A stretch of DNA of 64,000 nucleotides from Streptococcus sp. 29896. GTDB taxonomy: Bacteria > Bacillota > Bacilli > Lactobacillales > Streptococcaceae. The stretch lies in the NCBI RefSeq assembly GCF_032594915.1, contig NZ_CP118733.1, positions 2,069,008-2,133,007 on the forward strand. The letters are read 5' to 3'. Shown here in pieces: positions 31,706-41,406 of the stretch (position 1 is the first letter of the stretch; the number at the start of each line of letters is the position of its first letter). The notes under the pieces were generated by a model. That model worked only from the letters and a program-made list of their open reading frames with translations. It was not told the origin of the DNA and did not search any database. The position numbers were made by a program, and so were the translations under genes.

Positions 31706-33622
31706 TTAGTGACTGTCCTTTGATTTGTTTTTAGAAATGGAACGACTGCGTCCTTCCAAGTAAACCATAAGAATGGATATATCCGCTGGATTGACACCGG
31801 AAATCCGACTAGCCTGGCCAATGGTTTCTGGTGAAATCAGCTTGAATTTCTGGCGAGCCTCGGTCGCAATGGAATCAATGTCATCCCAGTCGATGTCGGC
31901 TGGAACGCGTTTTTCTTCCATGCGTTTCATCTTCTCCACCTGATCCAAGGCCTTGGCAATGTACCCCTCGTACTTGACTTCCGTTTCAATCAATTCAATG
32001 GTTTTAGCATCCAATTCCTCTGCCGCAGGACCAACGAAGGCTACCACATCCGCATAGGTCACATCTGGACGACGCATGAATTCCTTGGCGGTCAAAGCGT
32101 CTGTCAAGGGCTTGAAGCCCATAGCAACAACTTTTTCGTTGGTTTCCTTGATTGGCTTGAGTTTGATAGATTCCAAGCGTTTCATTTCATTGTCAAATTG
32201 GTTTTTATGGATTTGGAAGACCTGCCAGCGTTCATCATCTACCAAGCCAACCTGACGACCGATTTCCGTCAGACGCATATCGGCATTGTCATGACGCAGA
32301 ATCAGGCGGTATTCTGCCCGACTGGTTAAGAGGCGATAAGGCTCCACCGTTCCCTTGGTTACCAGGTCATCAATCATAACACCAATGTAGCCGTCGCTTC
32401 GTTTCAAAATCAATTCAGGCTTGCCCTGCACCTTAAGGGCGGCATTAATACCAGCGACAATTCCCTGACCTGCCGCTTCTTCATAGCCTGAGGTTCCGTT
32501 GGTCTGACCTGCTGTAAAGAGCCCAGAAATCTTCTTGGTTTCCAGCGTCGCCCGCAACTGATGAGGCATAACCATATCGTACTCAATGGCGTAACCCGTC
32601 CGCATCATCTGGGCATTTTCCAAGCCCTTAATAGAGTGAATCAAGTCCTGCTGCACATCTTCTGGCAGACTGGTTGACAAGCCTTGAACGTAGATCTCAT
32701 CGGTGTTGCGGCCTTCTGGCTCTAGGAAAAGCTGGTGACGTTCCTTATCGGCAAAACGGACAATCTTGTCCTCGATTGACGGACAATAACGGGGCCCAAT
32801 CCCCTTGACAATGCCCGAAAACATAGGCGCCCGGTGAAGATTGCTGTTGATAATCTCATGGCTGGTCGCATTGGTATAGGTCAACCAGCAAGGGATCTGG
32901 TCCTGCAAATAATCCTCGTCCTTGGACAAGAATGAAAAGTGATTTGGCTTTTCATCGCCTGGTTGAATTTCTGTCTCCTCGTAGTTAATGGTGCGAGCAT
33001 TGACACGCGGTGGCGTTCCTGTCTTGAAACGACCGATTTCAAGTCCTAATTCTTTCAGATTATCCGCCAGCGTGATGGAAGCTAAACTGTTGTTTGGCCC
33101 TGACGAATACTTGAGATCACCGATGATAATCTCGCCACGCAAGGCTGTACCCGTCGTCACCACAACTGCCTTGGCTGAAAATTTCTGGTTGGTAGCCGTA
33201 CGGACACCGATAACCTTACCGTCTTCCACCAAAATCTCATCAATCATGGTTTGACGCAGGGTCAGATTTTCCTGACGCTCCACCGTCCGCTTCATCTCCG
33301 CTGCGTATTCTGACTTGTCTGCCTGAGCCCGCAAGGCACGTACAGCTGGCCCCTTGCCCATATTGAGCATCTTCATCTGAATATAGGTCTTGTCAATGTT
33401 GCGACCCATTTCGCCACCCAGGGCATCAATTTCCCGTACCACAATCCCCTTGGCAGAGCCACCAATAGAGGGATTACAGGGCATAAAGGCCACCATATCC
33501 AAGTTAATGGTCGCAAGCAAGGTCTTACAGCCCATTCGACTGGCTGCCAAGCCTGCTTCTACACCCGCGTGCCCCGCTCCAATCACGATGACATCGTAGT
33601 TTTCTGCAAATGTGTGTGTCAT
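31706..33622 (-). CDS. mnmG: tRNA uridine-34 carboxymethylaminomethyl enzyme MnmG (GidA)
   Basis: A 638-residue FAD protein that with MnmE modifies wobble uridine. FAD Rossmann motif [19 protein letters not shown] at the start, [33 protein letters not shown] second motif, and [16 protein letters not shown] are family signatures. The C-terminal helical domain ending near [20 protein letters not shown] binds MnmE/tRNA. Length is typical. A Nudix gene lies two bases upstream of its start. Confidence 0.98.
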   Translation of the reverse strand: MTHTFAENYDVIVIGAGHAGVEAGLAASRMGCKTLLATINLDMVAFMPCNPSIGGSAKGIVVREIDALGGEMGRNIDKTYIQMKMLNMGKGPAVRALRAQADKSEYAAEMKRTVERQENLTLRQTMIDEILVEDGKVIGVRTATNQKFSAKAVVVTTGTALRGEIIIGDLKYSSGPNNSLASITLADNLKELGLEIGRFKTGTPPRVNARTINYEETEIQPGDEKPNHFSFLSKDEDYLQDQIPCWLTYTNATSHEIINSNLHRAPMFSGIVKGIGPRYCPSIEDKIVRFADKERHQLFLEPEGRNTDEIYVQGLSTSLPEDVQQDLIHSIKGLENAQMMRTGYAIEYDMVMPHQLRATLETKKISGLFTAGQTNGTSGYEEAAGQGIVAGINAALKVQGKPELILKRSDGYIGVMIDDLVTKGTVEPYRLLTSRAEYRLILRHDNADMRLTEIGRQVGLVDDERWQVFQIHKNQFDNEMKRLESIKLKPIKETNEKVVAMGFKPLTDALTAKEFMRRPDVTYADVVAFVGPAAEELDAKTIELIETEVKYEGYIAKALDQVEKMKRMEEKRVPADIDWDDIDSIATEARQKFKLISPETIGQASRISGVNPADISILMVYLEGRSRSISKNKSKDSH

Positions 33623-33624
33623 TT

Positions 33625-34080
33625 TTATTTCTCCTTTATGTTCATGATATGTTTGACTTGCCCATTCCAGTTTGGCAATTCTTGAGCCAGAAAAGCTGGT
33701 ACGACATCTAGATTGACAATCTTGTCAAGTTCAATCCATTCACAAGCTTGTTTCAAGCTATCTTCAATCATCTCCTTAGGCATTTCTCCAATAGGATCGA
33801 CGATAAAATGAAACTCGATGTTGTAAAAATCTATTCCTTCATATGTAAACTGATTTTCAACGACAAAGGCTAGTTGATTGACACAGCTGTCAACCCCTAA
33901 TTCTTCTTTGACTTCTCGAACAACCGCATCTTGTGCCGTTTCGTTGACTGCTATTGCACCGCCAATGGTATAATAACGCCCCTTAGAGTCCTTGGTGAGA
34001 AATATTTTTCCGTCTTTTATAAGCAATGCAGTGGCACGAACACCGAAGATCTGATTGTCAATTCTGGTCCTAAAATCCAT
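33625..34080 (-). CDS. Nudix hydrolase (paralogue 1)
   Basis: A 151-residue Nudix protein. The Nudix box Gx5Ex7REUxEExGU is complete: [14 protein letters not shown] then REVKEELGV (about residues 40-62). Substrate is unknown, possibly a nucleoside diphosphate derivative. The next gene upstream is a close paralogue sharing the start [10 protein letters not shown] and the end DLDxxPAFL pattern, so they arose by tandem duplication. The stop lies two bases before the mnmG start; cotranscription is likely. Confidence 0.88.
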   Translation of the reverse strand: MDFRTRIDNQIFGVRATALLIKDGKIFLTKDSKGRYYTIGGAIAVNETAQDAVVREVKEELGVDSCVNQLAFVVENQFTYEGIDFYNIEFHFIVDPIGEMPKEMIEDSLKQACEWIELDKIVNLDVVPAFLAQELPNWNGQVKHIMNIKEK

Positions 34081-34116
34081 TCTTCCTTCTCTTTTCTAAA
34101 ATTTCATTTAGATAGT

Positions 34117-34569
34117 CTAGCTTTCCCGATTAGTAAAATGCTGCAACTGTCCCTTCCAAGTGGCTAGTTCCGTTTTGAGAAAGGCAGGGTTAAGGTCAAG
34201 ATTTTTCAAGTCTGCAAAGGCAATCCACTCACACTGACGGATAGAATCACCTTCTTCCAGATAGGTAACTGGATCAGACAGTGGGGTAACAAGATAAAGA
34301 AATTCAATCTGATGATAGGATTTCTCCTGCAAACTAAACTGATTTTCAACGATGAAAGCCAGCGGTCCAACCTCCACATCAATTCCAAGTTCTTCTTGCA
34401 TTTCCCGTTGCACAGCCTCTTCAGTTGTTTCACCGAGCTGAATGGCTCCGCCCAAGGTGTAGTAGTTCCCCTCCGGTGCCCTTACAAGAAATAGTTTCTC
34501 ATCTTTTACTAACAATCCCGTCGCACGAACACCGAAGATTTGATTGTCGTGTCTCGTTCTGAAATCCAT
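34117..34569 (-). CDS. Nudix hydrolase (paralogue 2)
   Basis: A 150-residue Nudix protein with the box GAIQLGETTEEAVQ then REMQEELGI. It aligns along its length with the neighbour at 33625-34080 (shared [25 protein letters not shown] and WI-DL-NLD segments). The start ATG at 34569 follows GGGGAGAAG; a longer frame upstream has no site. Divergence within the loop beyond the Nudix box suggests different substrates. Confidence 0.88.
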   Translation of the reverse strand: MDFRTRHDNQIFGVRATGLLVKDEKLFLVRAPEGNYYTLGGAIQLGETTEEAVQREMQEELGIDVEVGPLAFIVENQFSLQEKSYHQIEFLYLVTPLSDPVTYLEEGDSIRQCEWIAFADLKNLDLNPAFLKTELATWKGQLQHFTNRES

Positions 34570-34709
34570 CTTCTCTCCCCAATAGTAAAAAATAGCCAAA
34601 ACTCTCGAAAACTGCAGGACAAAAAGCCTACAATTCCCATGAGCTTTGACCATCATGATAATTGTTACCCTTATTCTATCAAAAGATTTGTAGAATTTCA
34701 AATCTGGTG

Positions 34710-35036
34710 TTACGTTAACGTTTCAATATATTCTAAGCCCCAAGCCTCAACAGCATCCAGTACCGAACGAAATTTTTCGCCCATTTCAGTCAAGTTATAC
34801 TCTACACGAGGGGGGACTTCTGCATAGACCGTGCGACTAATAATGCGATCCTCCTCCAATTGTCTAAGGTGCCTTGTTAACATGGTTTGAGTAATACCTG
34901 GAATCAGTCGCTGTAATTCATTGAAGCGTTTCGTTCCTGTACTGAGTTGGTAGATAATCACCAATCCCCACTTACCAGTCAAGACTTTTTGTGTTGTTGC
35001 AAAAGGGCAAATACCATATTCACTAACTTTTTTCAA
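34710..35036 (-). CDS. HxlR-family winged-helix regulator
   Basis: A 108-residue regulator with the HxlR pattern: CPFATTQKVLTGKWGLVIIY, TGTKRFNELQRLIPGITQTM, LTRHLRQLEEDRIISRTVYA and PPRVEYNLTEMGEKF. The conserved N-terminal Cys (residue 10) is often redox-sensing in this family. It starts at TTG with GGAG seven bases upstream. It is divergent from the SnoaL-like gene, which it probably controls through the palindrome at 35064-35079. Confidence 0.88.
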   Translation of the reverse strand: MKKVSEYGICPFATTQKVLTGKWGLVIIYQLSTGTKRFNELQRLIPGITQTMLTRHLRQLEEDRIISRTVYAEVPPRVEYNLTEMGEKFRSVLDAVEAWGLEYIETLT

Positions 35037-35063
35037 AAAAATTCTCCTTTATTTATCACAATA

Positions 35064-35137
35064 GTATCACTTTTGATACCAACAAATGCAAAAGTACCTA
35101 CTTGTATAATTGATTACTTCCACTATAATTGTACTAT
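35064..35137. promoter_or_regulatory. Intergenic operator and promoter between hxlR and SnoaL-like gene
   Basis: A perfect 16-base palindrome GTATCACTTTTGATAC (35064-35079) lies between the divergent genes. A plus-strand promoter TTGTAT (35110-35115) with TATAAT (35132-35137, spacer 16) would serve the SnoaL-like gene. HxlR binding is inferred from position and symmetry. Confidence 0.6.
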
Positions 35138-35160
35138 ATCAAAAAAATGGAGGACATCAA

Positions 35161-35550
35161 ATGTCAACAAACTTGGAAATTTTTAATGCCTATAACAATG
35201 CTCTCATCGCTGGTGATTTTGCAGCTCTTTTTGAAACAATGGCAGACGACATTATCTGGCATCAACCCGGAAATCATTCAACATCTGGTGCTAAAATTGG
35301 TAAGGAAGTACTCGGAGCACATCTAGCAACTTTCGCCGAAAAAACAAATGGAACTTTCAAAGTAGTGACAAACTGGGTATCCGATAATGATACTCTTGTT
35401 GCCGCTAACGTAACATTCCTCGGTACTCGAACAGATGGTGAAGAACTAAACATGAATGGCATCGACCTTTTCCGTATTGAAGATGGCAAAATTAAGGAAG
35501 TTTGGCTCTTCTCAGCCGACCAAAAAGCCGAAGATGCTTTCTGGGGATAA
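35161..35550 (+). CDS. SnoaL-like / NTF2-fold protein
   Basis: A 129-residue cone-fold protein: NLEIFNAYNNALIAGDFAAL, DDIIWHQPGNHSTSGAKIG, and MNGIDLFRIEDGKIKEVWLF, which match the SnoaL-like polyketide cyclase/NTF2 superfamily. Catalytic activity is uncertain; such proteins bind small hydrophobic or quinone-like molecules. GGAGG lies seven bases before the ATG at 35161. The HxlR pair suggests induction by reactive electrophiles, which is inference. The terminator after it has been split by an insertion sequence. Confidence 0.85.
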   Translation: MSTNLEIFNAYNNALIAGDFAALFETMADDIIWHQPGNHSTSGAKIGKEVLGAHLATFAEKTNGTFKVVTNWVSDNDTLVAANVTFLGTRTDGEELNMNGIDLFRIEDGKIKEVWLFSADQKAEDAFWG

Positions 35551-35625
35551 GATAAAAAGCTCAGCACGAGGTGAACTGCACCCCAAAAGTTAGACACAAA
35601 ATCTAACGATTGGGGTGTTTTTCTT

Positions 35626-36162
35626 ATGAAATTAAGTTATGAAGATAAACTAGAAATATATGAGCTGAGAAAGAGTGGCGTGTCGTGGGTCAACCTTAGC
35701 CAGATATACAAGGTCACTATTGCCAATCTCACATACATGATAAAACTCATGGATCGATATGGCGTGGAAAGCGTTGAAAAAGGTAAAAATAGGTATTATT
35801 CACCTGAATTAAAGCAAGAAATAATGGATAAGGTCTTGATTCATGGGTGTTCTCAACTCTCAGTTTCCCTTGATTATGCCTTGCCAAATCGAGGAATGCT
35901 TCCCAATTGGATAGCACAATACAAGAAAAACGGGTATACTATTCTTGAAAAACCAAGAGGGAGACCGAGCAAGATGGGACGTAAACGCAAGAAAACCTGG
36001 GAAGAGATGACGGAATTAGAGCGCCTTCAAGAGGAAAATGAACGTCTTCGAACTGAGGTGGCCTTCCTAAAAAAGTTGAGAGAACTTCGCTTGAGGGACG
36101 AAACACTAGTGCGCGAACAGCAGAAACAATTAGAGATATGGTCCAAGGAGGATTCCGACTAG
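35626..36162 (+). CDS. IS3-family transposase OrfA
   Basis: A 178-residue DNA-binding part of the transposase. Two helix-turn-helix regions are visible ([20 protein letters not shown] and the later [20 protein letters not shown]), then a basic patch [14 protein letters not shown] and a leucine-zipper-like segment ([20 protein letters not shown]). The slippery A AAA AAG heptamer lies at 36069-36075 in frame, allowing a -1 shift into orfB to make the fused OrfAB transposase. Confidence 0.92.
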   Translation: MKLSYEDKLEIYELRKSGVSWVNLSQIYKVTIANLTYMIKLMDRYGVESVEKGKNRYYSPELKQEIMDKVLIHGCSQLSVSLDYALPNRGMLPNWIAQYKKNGYTILEKPRGRPSKMGRKRKKTWEEMTELERLQEENERLRTEVAFLKKLRELRLRDETLVREQQKQLEIWSKEDSD

Positions 36163-36971
36163 ACCTCCTACTTGCGACAGCTAAAATGCCTCGCTCAACT
36201 TATTATTATCAAGTCAAGCAACTGGATAAACCCGACAAGAACAAAGCCATTAAGGCTGAAATTCAAGCCATTTATGATGACCATAAAGGTAATTACGGCT
36301 ATCGTCGGATTTATTTAGAACTCAGAAATCGAGGTTTCTTCATCAACCACAAAAAGGTGCAGCGCTTGATGACAGTCATGGGCTTAGCGGCTCGTATTCG
36401 TCGTAAGCGCAAGTATGCTTCTTACAAAGGTGAGTTGGGTAAGAAGGCTGATAATCTGATTAAACGTCAGTTTGAGGGATCTAAGCCTTATGAAAAATGT
36501 TATACCGATGTGACGGAGTTTGCTTTGCCTGAAGGGAAACTCTACTTATCGCCTGTTCTTGACGGCTATAATAGTGAGATTATTGATTTTACCCTGTCTC
36601 GGTCACCTGACTTGAAACAGGTTCAAACCATGCTTGCGAAGGCTTTTCCAGCAGATTTATACAGTGGGACTATTCTCCACAGCGATCAAGGTTGGCAATA
36701 CCAGCACCAGTCTTACCATTACTTTTTGGAAACCAAAGGCATTCGACCATCCATGTCCCGCAAAGGGAATAGCCCAGATAATGGGATGATGGAGTCTTTC
36801 TTTGGCATTCTCAAATCTGAAATGTTTTATGGACTCGAGACATCTTATCAATCACTTGATGAGCTTGAAGAAGCTATTACAGATTATATTTTTTACTACA
36901 ACAACAAACGAATAAAAGCAAAATTAAAAGGACTTAGTCCTGTCCAATACAGAACTAAATCCTTTCAATAA
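36138..36971 (+). CDS. IS3-family transposase OrfB (catalytic, rve domain)
   Basis: A 277-residue catalytic part. The DDE triad is Asp in [17 protein letters not shown], Asp in [11 protein letters not shown] and Glu in [18 protein letters not shown], with the typical spacing; an HTH_21-like start ([20 protein letters not shown]) precedes it. No stop interrupts this frame between the slippery heptamer at 36069 and the first ATG at 36138, so the fused product is possible. Confidence 0.93.
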   Translation: MVQGGFRLDLLLATAKMPRSTYYYQVKQLDKPDKNKAIKAEIQAIYDDHKGNYGYRRIYLELRNRGFFINHKKVQRLMTVMGLAARIRRKRKYASYKGELGKKADNLIKRQFEGSKPYEKCYTDVTEFALPEGKLYLSPVLDGYNSEIIDFTLSRSPDLKQVQTMLAKAFPADLYSGTILHSDQGWQYQHQSYHYFLETKGIRPSMSRKGNSPDNGMMESFFGILKSEMFYGLETSYQSLDELEEAITDYIFYYNNKRIKAKLKGLSPVQYRTKSFQ

Positions 36972-37026
36972 TTATTTGTCCAACTTTTTGGGGGCAGTTC
37001 AGAGGGTGCTAAGCTTTTATTTTTGA

Positions 37027-38298
<1,272 letters not shown>

Positions 38299-38365
38299 TC
38301 ATCTAGGCATATTCTCTAACTGGAAAATTTGATATAATAGTACCAAGAAAAACGTGAGGATTACT

Positions 38366-39037
38366 ATGACAAACTTAAAATTTCAATCGGTCTTTGATAT
38401 TATTGGACCTGTTATGATTGGACCTTCTTCCAGCCATACAGCTGGGGCAGTCCGCATTGGGAAAATAGTGTCTTCCATCTTTGGTGATGAGCCAACCGAG
38501 GTTGAATTTCAACTTTACAACTCCTTTGCCAAAACCTATCGAGGACATGGCACCGATGTAGCCTTGGTAGCAGGTATTCTGGGCATGGATACGGATGATC
38601 CCCGCATTCCTGACTCTCTTGATATTGCAAGAGAACGAGGTATTAAGGTTTACTGGCGTGTCAACAAGGACAGCAATACCCCACATCCCAATACCACCAG
38701 AATCATCATAAAAAACGATAAAAAATCCATCTCAGCCACAGGCGTTTCCATAGGTGGGGGAAACATTCAAGTAACAGAGCTCAACGGTTTTTCTGTCAAT
38801 CTTAACATGAACACACCGACCATTATCATTGTTCACCAAGATGTCCCTGGTATGATTGCGAAAGTGACCGATGTCCTTTCTAAGTATGACATCAATATCG
38901 CCCAAATGAACGTGACACGTGAACAAGCTGGCGAAAAAGCCATTATGATTATTGAAGTGGATGCTCGCCAATGTGAAAATTCTATTGCAGAGATTGAAAA
39001 AATACCACACTTGCACAATGTAACCTTCTTCAACTAG
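38366..39037 (+). CDS. sdaAB: L-serine dehydratase, beta subunit
   Basis: A 223-residue subunit of the Fe-S L-serine dehydratase converting serine to pyruvate and ammonia. The N-terminal domain has GPVMIGPSSSHTAGAVRIGK; residues about 150-223 form an ACT domain (IIIVHQDVPGMIAKVTDVLS) likely sensing serine. GAGG lies ten bases before the ATG at 38366; the TATAAT upstream (about 38333) is a plausible promoter. sdaAA follows after 12 bases. Confidence 0.95.
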   Translation: MTNLKFQSVFDIIGPVMIGPSSSHTAGAVRIGKIVSSIFGDEPTEVEFQLYNSFAKTYRGHGTDVALVAGILGMDTDDPRIPDSLDIARERGIKVYWRVNKDSNTPHPNTTRIIIKNDKKSISATGVSIGGGNIQVTELNGFSVNLNMNTPTIIIVHQDVPGMIAKVTDVLSKYDINIAQMNVTREQAGEKAIMIIEVDARQCENSIAEIEKIPHLHNVTFFN

Positions 39038-39049
39038 AAAGAGAAAGAC

Positions 39050-39922
39050 ATGTTTTATACTATCGAAGAATTAGTTCAGCAAGCAGACAACTTTTCTGGT
39101 AATGTAGCTGAACTCATGATCGCTACTGAAATTGAATTAACCGGTCGTAGCCGCGAAGAAATATTGACAATTATGTCAAGAAACTTGACAGTTATGAAAG
39201 CCTCCATCGTAGATGGACTTACTGAAAGCAAATCTGTATCTGGTTTAACAGGAGGCGATGCTGCCAAGTTAGATGCCTATATGAAATCTGGTAAAACTCT
39301 GTCAGATTCCGCTGTCCTGTCCGCAGCAAGAAACGCTATGGCTGTCAACGAATTGAACGCCAAAATGGGCTTAGTCTGTGCCACTCCGACAGCAGGATCA
39401 GCTGGTTGTTTACCGGCCGTTCTTGGAGTAGCCATTGACAAGTTAAACTTGACCGAAAACCAACAACTTGACTTCCTCTTTACAGCAGGAGCCTTTGGGC
39501 TGGTCATTGCCAACAACGCCTCCATCTCAGGTGCAGAAGGAGGCTGTCAAGCAGAAGTCGGATCTGCCTCTGCTATGTCTGCCGCAGCGTTAACTCTTGC
39601 AGCAGGTGGAACCCCCTACCAAGCTAGCCAAGCCATCTGCTTTGTCATCAAAAATATGCTGGGTCTGATTTGCGATCCCGTCGCTGGTCTGGTAGAAGTC
39701 CCTTGTGTCAAACGTAATGCAATGGGAGCAAGCTACGCCATGGTAGCTGCCGATATGGCACTAGCAGGTATCGAATCCAAAATCCCCGTTGACGAAGTCA
39801 TCAATGCCATGTACCAAGTTGGTTCAGCCCTCCCAACTGCCTTCCGTGAAACTGCTGAAGGTGGACTTGCAGCAACACCAACGGGGCGTCGCCTCGCACA
39901 AGAAATTTTCGGAGAAAGTTGA
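39050..39922 (+). CDS. sdaAA: L-serine dehydratase, alpha subunit
   Basis: A 290-residue catalytic subunit holding the 4Fe-4S cluster. Family signatures are AEEAELTGRSREEI-like start, VCATPTAGSAGCLPAVLG, ISGAEGGCQAEVGSASAM and the Cys-rich LICDPVAGLVEVPCVKRN; the cluster cysteines are conserved. It forms a complex with SdaAB, encoded just upstream, and a terminator (39938-39962) closes this two-gene operon. Confidence 0.95.
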   Translation: MFYTIEELVQQADNFSGNVAELMIATEIELTGRSREEILTIMSRNLTVMKASIVDGLTESKSVSGLTGGDAAKLDAYMKSGKTLSDSAVLSAARNAMAVNELNAKMGLVCATPTAGSAGCLPAVLGVAIDKLNLTENQQLDFLFTAGAFGLVIANNASISGAEGGCQAEVGSASAMSAAALTLAAGGTPYQASQAICFVIKNMLGLICDPVAGLVEVPCVKRNAMGASYAMVAADMALAGIESKIPVDEVINAMYQVGSALPTAFRETAEGGLAATPTGRRLAQEIFGES

Positions 39923-39937
39923 CAATCCTGTCAAGAC

Positions 39938-39962
39938 AAAAGGACCATTACGGTCCTTTTCT
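39938..39962. terminator. Bidirectional terminator between sdaAA and the following convergent gene
   Basis: AAAAGGACC pairs with GGTCCTTTT around ATTAC; A and T runs on each side. It ends sdaAA on the plus strand and the 39962-40615 gene on the minus strand. Confidence 0.88.
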
Positions 39963-40615
39963 TATTGTTTTGTAAAGCTGATTTTATCCAAAGTAGTATC
40001 ATTGGTGTCAACTTCTGTCAAGGTCAAGGTTGAGCCACTCAAGCTGTAAATATCTGCTTCGCCATCAATGTAGGCGATTTTCTTCTCAAGATCCAGAACG
40101 ACCAATTCGCTATCTTGTTCTCCATCATTGTCAACTTCAACTAAACTACCTTGATTTCCTTTGATGGTCAGGGTATAGCTATCATTTCCGACCGTAGCCG
40201 TATAAGTACCATCTAACTCTGAGCTCTCAACCAGGGTAATGCCATAGTTTGCTGCAACTTGCTCAGCTGTAACTACTGTTGCAGTCGCTGAAGAAGCTGC
40301 TGTCGTACTGCTCGCCGTTGTTGTGTTAGAGCTTGCAACAACTGACTGGGCTGTCGTAACTTGATTGTCATCATCGTTATCTGATAGACCTAGACTCTGC
40401 TCAACTTGAGTTTCTAAAGCATCCAAACGGTTTTCATAGACCTCAGCTACGACAAATCCTCCTGTTACTAAGAGCAGAGCTCCTGCTGATAGTAAGATGA
40501 TTGATTTTTTACTCATCTTACTTACTTTTGTTTTTAAACTGGTTAGGAGAGATGCTTTTTCTTCCGTTTGTACTTCTTGCTCGATAATTTGCTTGTTTTC
40601 GTTTTGGTTTTCCAT
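39962..40615 (-). CDS. Membrane-anchored protein of unknown function, likely target of adjacent two-component system
   Basis: A 217-residue protein with a charged cytosolic start (residues 1-35), one transmembrane helix (about 38-58, IILLSAGALLLVTGGFVV), a short coiled segment, a Ser/Thr/Ala-rich linker (about 85-115), and an extracellular domain of about 100 residues (YTATVGNDSYTLTIKGNQGS). The domain is not recognised. It lies downstream of, and codirectional with, a response regulator/histidine kinase pair. Its promoter carries direct repeats that look like response-regulator sites. Confidence 0.75.
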   Translation of the reverse strand: MENQNENKQIIEQEVQTEEKASLLTSLKTKVSKMSKKSIILLSAGALLLVTGGFVVAEVYENRLDALETQVEQSLGLSDNDDDNQVTTAQSVVASSNTTTASSTTAASSATATVVTAEQVAANYGITLVESSELDGTYTATVGNDSYTLTIKGNQGSLVEVDNDGEQDSELVVLDLEKKIAYIDGEADIYSLSGSTLTLTEVDTNDTTLDKISFTKQ

Positions 40616-40665
40616 TTGTGTTTCCTCTTTTTTACTATTTTCTTCAGCTCTTTGCTGATAAGTCT

Positions 40666-40720
40666 ATTATAGAGGACAATTCTCAACACTTTAGGTAAAG
40701 TTTCTAAACAGTTTCTAAAC
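40666..40720 (-). promoter_or_regulatory. Promoter with direct repeats upstream of the membrane protein gene
   Basis: GTTTCTAAAC occurs at 40700-40709 and 40711-40720, an 11-base period (one helical turn). A TATAAT -10 on the minus strand lies at 40666-40671, but the -35 region (CTAAAG) is poor. This is the layout of an OmpR-type activator site next to the -35. Activation by the adjacent regulator is inferred. Confidence 0.6.
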
Positions 40721-40734
40721 AAATTCGAAAGAAT

Positions 40735-41403
40735 TTATGCATTGAGTCGGTAACCTGCTCCCCAAACCGTTTCAATCAAATCTGCTCCCAGCTTATCCCT
40801 CAATCGATTGATATGGACCGTTACTGTTGCACTATCGCCTACATAGTCATAGCCCCAGATTGTCTCAAACAGTTGATCTTTTGAAAAGACCCGATTGGGA
40901 TGTTGGGCTAGGTGGGCAAGTAATTCAAACTCCCTATTGGGCAACTTGATCGGCTGCCCTGCTTTTTCTACCTTCCAACTCTCCAAATAAATCACCAAAT
41001 CACCAACCCGCAGTTCCTTCTCCTCTTTGGTAGGTTGTAGGCGTTGGTAGCGGGTCAAATGGGCTTTCACACGCGCAACCAACTCCATGGGATCAAAGGG
41101 TTTGCTGATATAGTCATCTGCTCCTAAGCCTAAACCTCGCACGACGTCCATAGTTTCTTGCTTAGATGTTACCATCAGGATGGGAAAATCTACTTGGTTG
41201 CGGAGGTCGCGGCAAATATCATAGCCTGTTTTATTGGGTAGCATAACATCTAAGAGCAAGAGATTGTAGTTTTCGGTTCGAATCTGCTCTTCGACTAGAG
41301 CACCATCTGCTACGACATCAACTTGATAACCTTGCATTTCCAAATAATCTCGCTCAAGCTGTGCAATTTCGATATCATCTTCAGCAATCAATATACGTGT
41401 CAT
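40735..41403 (-). CDS. OmpR/PhoB-family response regulator
   Basis: A 222-residue regulator. The receiver domain (1-115) has phosphoacceptor Asp52 in LLLLDVMLPNKTG, the acidic pair EDD at 8-10 and Lys in DDYISKPFDP. The winged-helix output domain (about 125-222) contains LPNREFELLAHLAQHPNRVF and VTVHINRLRDKLG. The ATG starts three bases after the kinase stop, so the two genes form an operon with the kinase first. The signal is unknown. Confidence 0.93.
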   Translation of the reverse strand: MTRILIAEDDIEIAQLERDYLEMQGYQVDVVADGALVEEQIRTENYNLLLLDVMLPNKTGYDICRDLRNQVDFPILMVTSKQETMDVVRGLGLGADDYISKPFDPMELVARVKAHLTRYQRLQPTKEEKELRVGDLVIYLESWKVEKAGQPIKLPNREFELLAHLAQHPNRVFSKDQLFETIWGYDYVGDSATVTVHINRLRDKLGADLIETVWGAGYRLNA

Positions 41404-41406
41404 TTC

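Larger units (their letters stand above)
35572..37002 (+). mobile_element. IS3-family (IS150-group type) insertion sequence, complete
   Basis: A 1431-base element. Terminal inverted repeats start TGAACTG on both sides (left TGAACTGCACCCCAAAAGTT, right TGAACTGCCCCCAAAAAGTT read inward). Two overlapping frames orfA and orfB, the second shifted by -1, a frameshift heptamer and intact DDE residues indicate it could still transpose. The flanks carry a 4-base GAGG direct repeat. Confidence 0.92.
35555..37019. other. Terminator hairpin split by the insertion sequence
   Basis: AAAAGCTCAGCAC (35555-35567) and GTGCTAAGCTTTT (37007-37019) are complementary with one mismatch; joined around GAGG they form a bidirectional terminator between the SnoaL-like gene and mnmA. 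The insertion sequence lies exactly in the GAGG loop, which is duplicated (35568-35571, 37003-37006). Confidence 0.85.
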
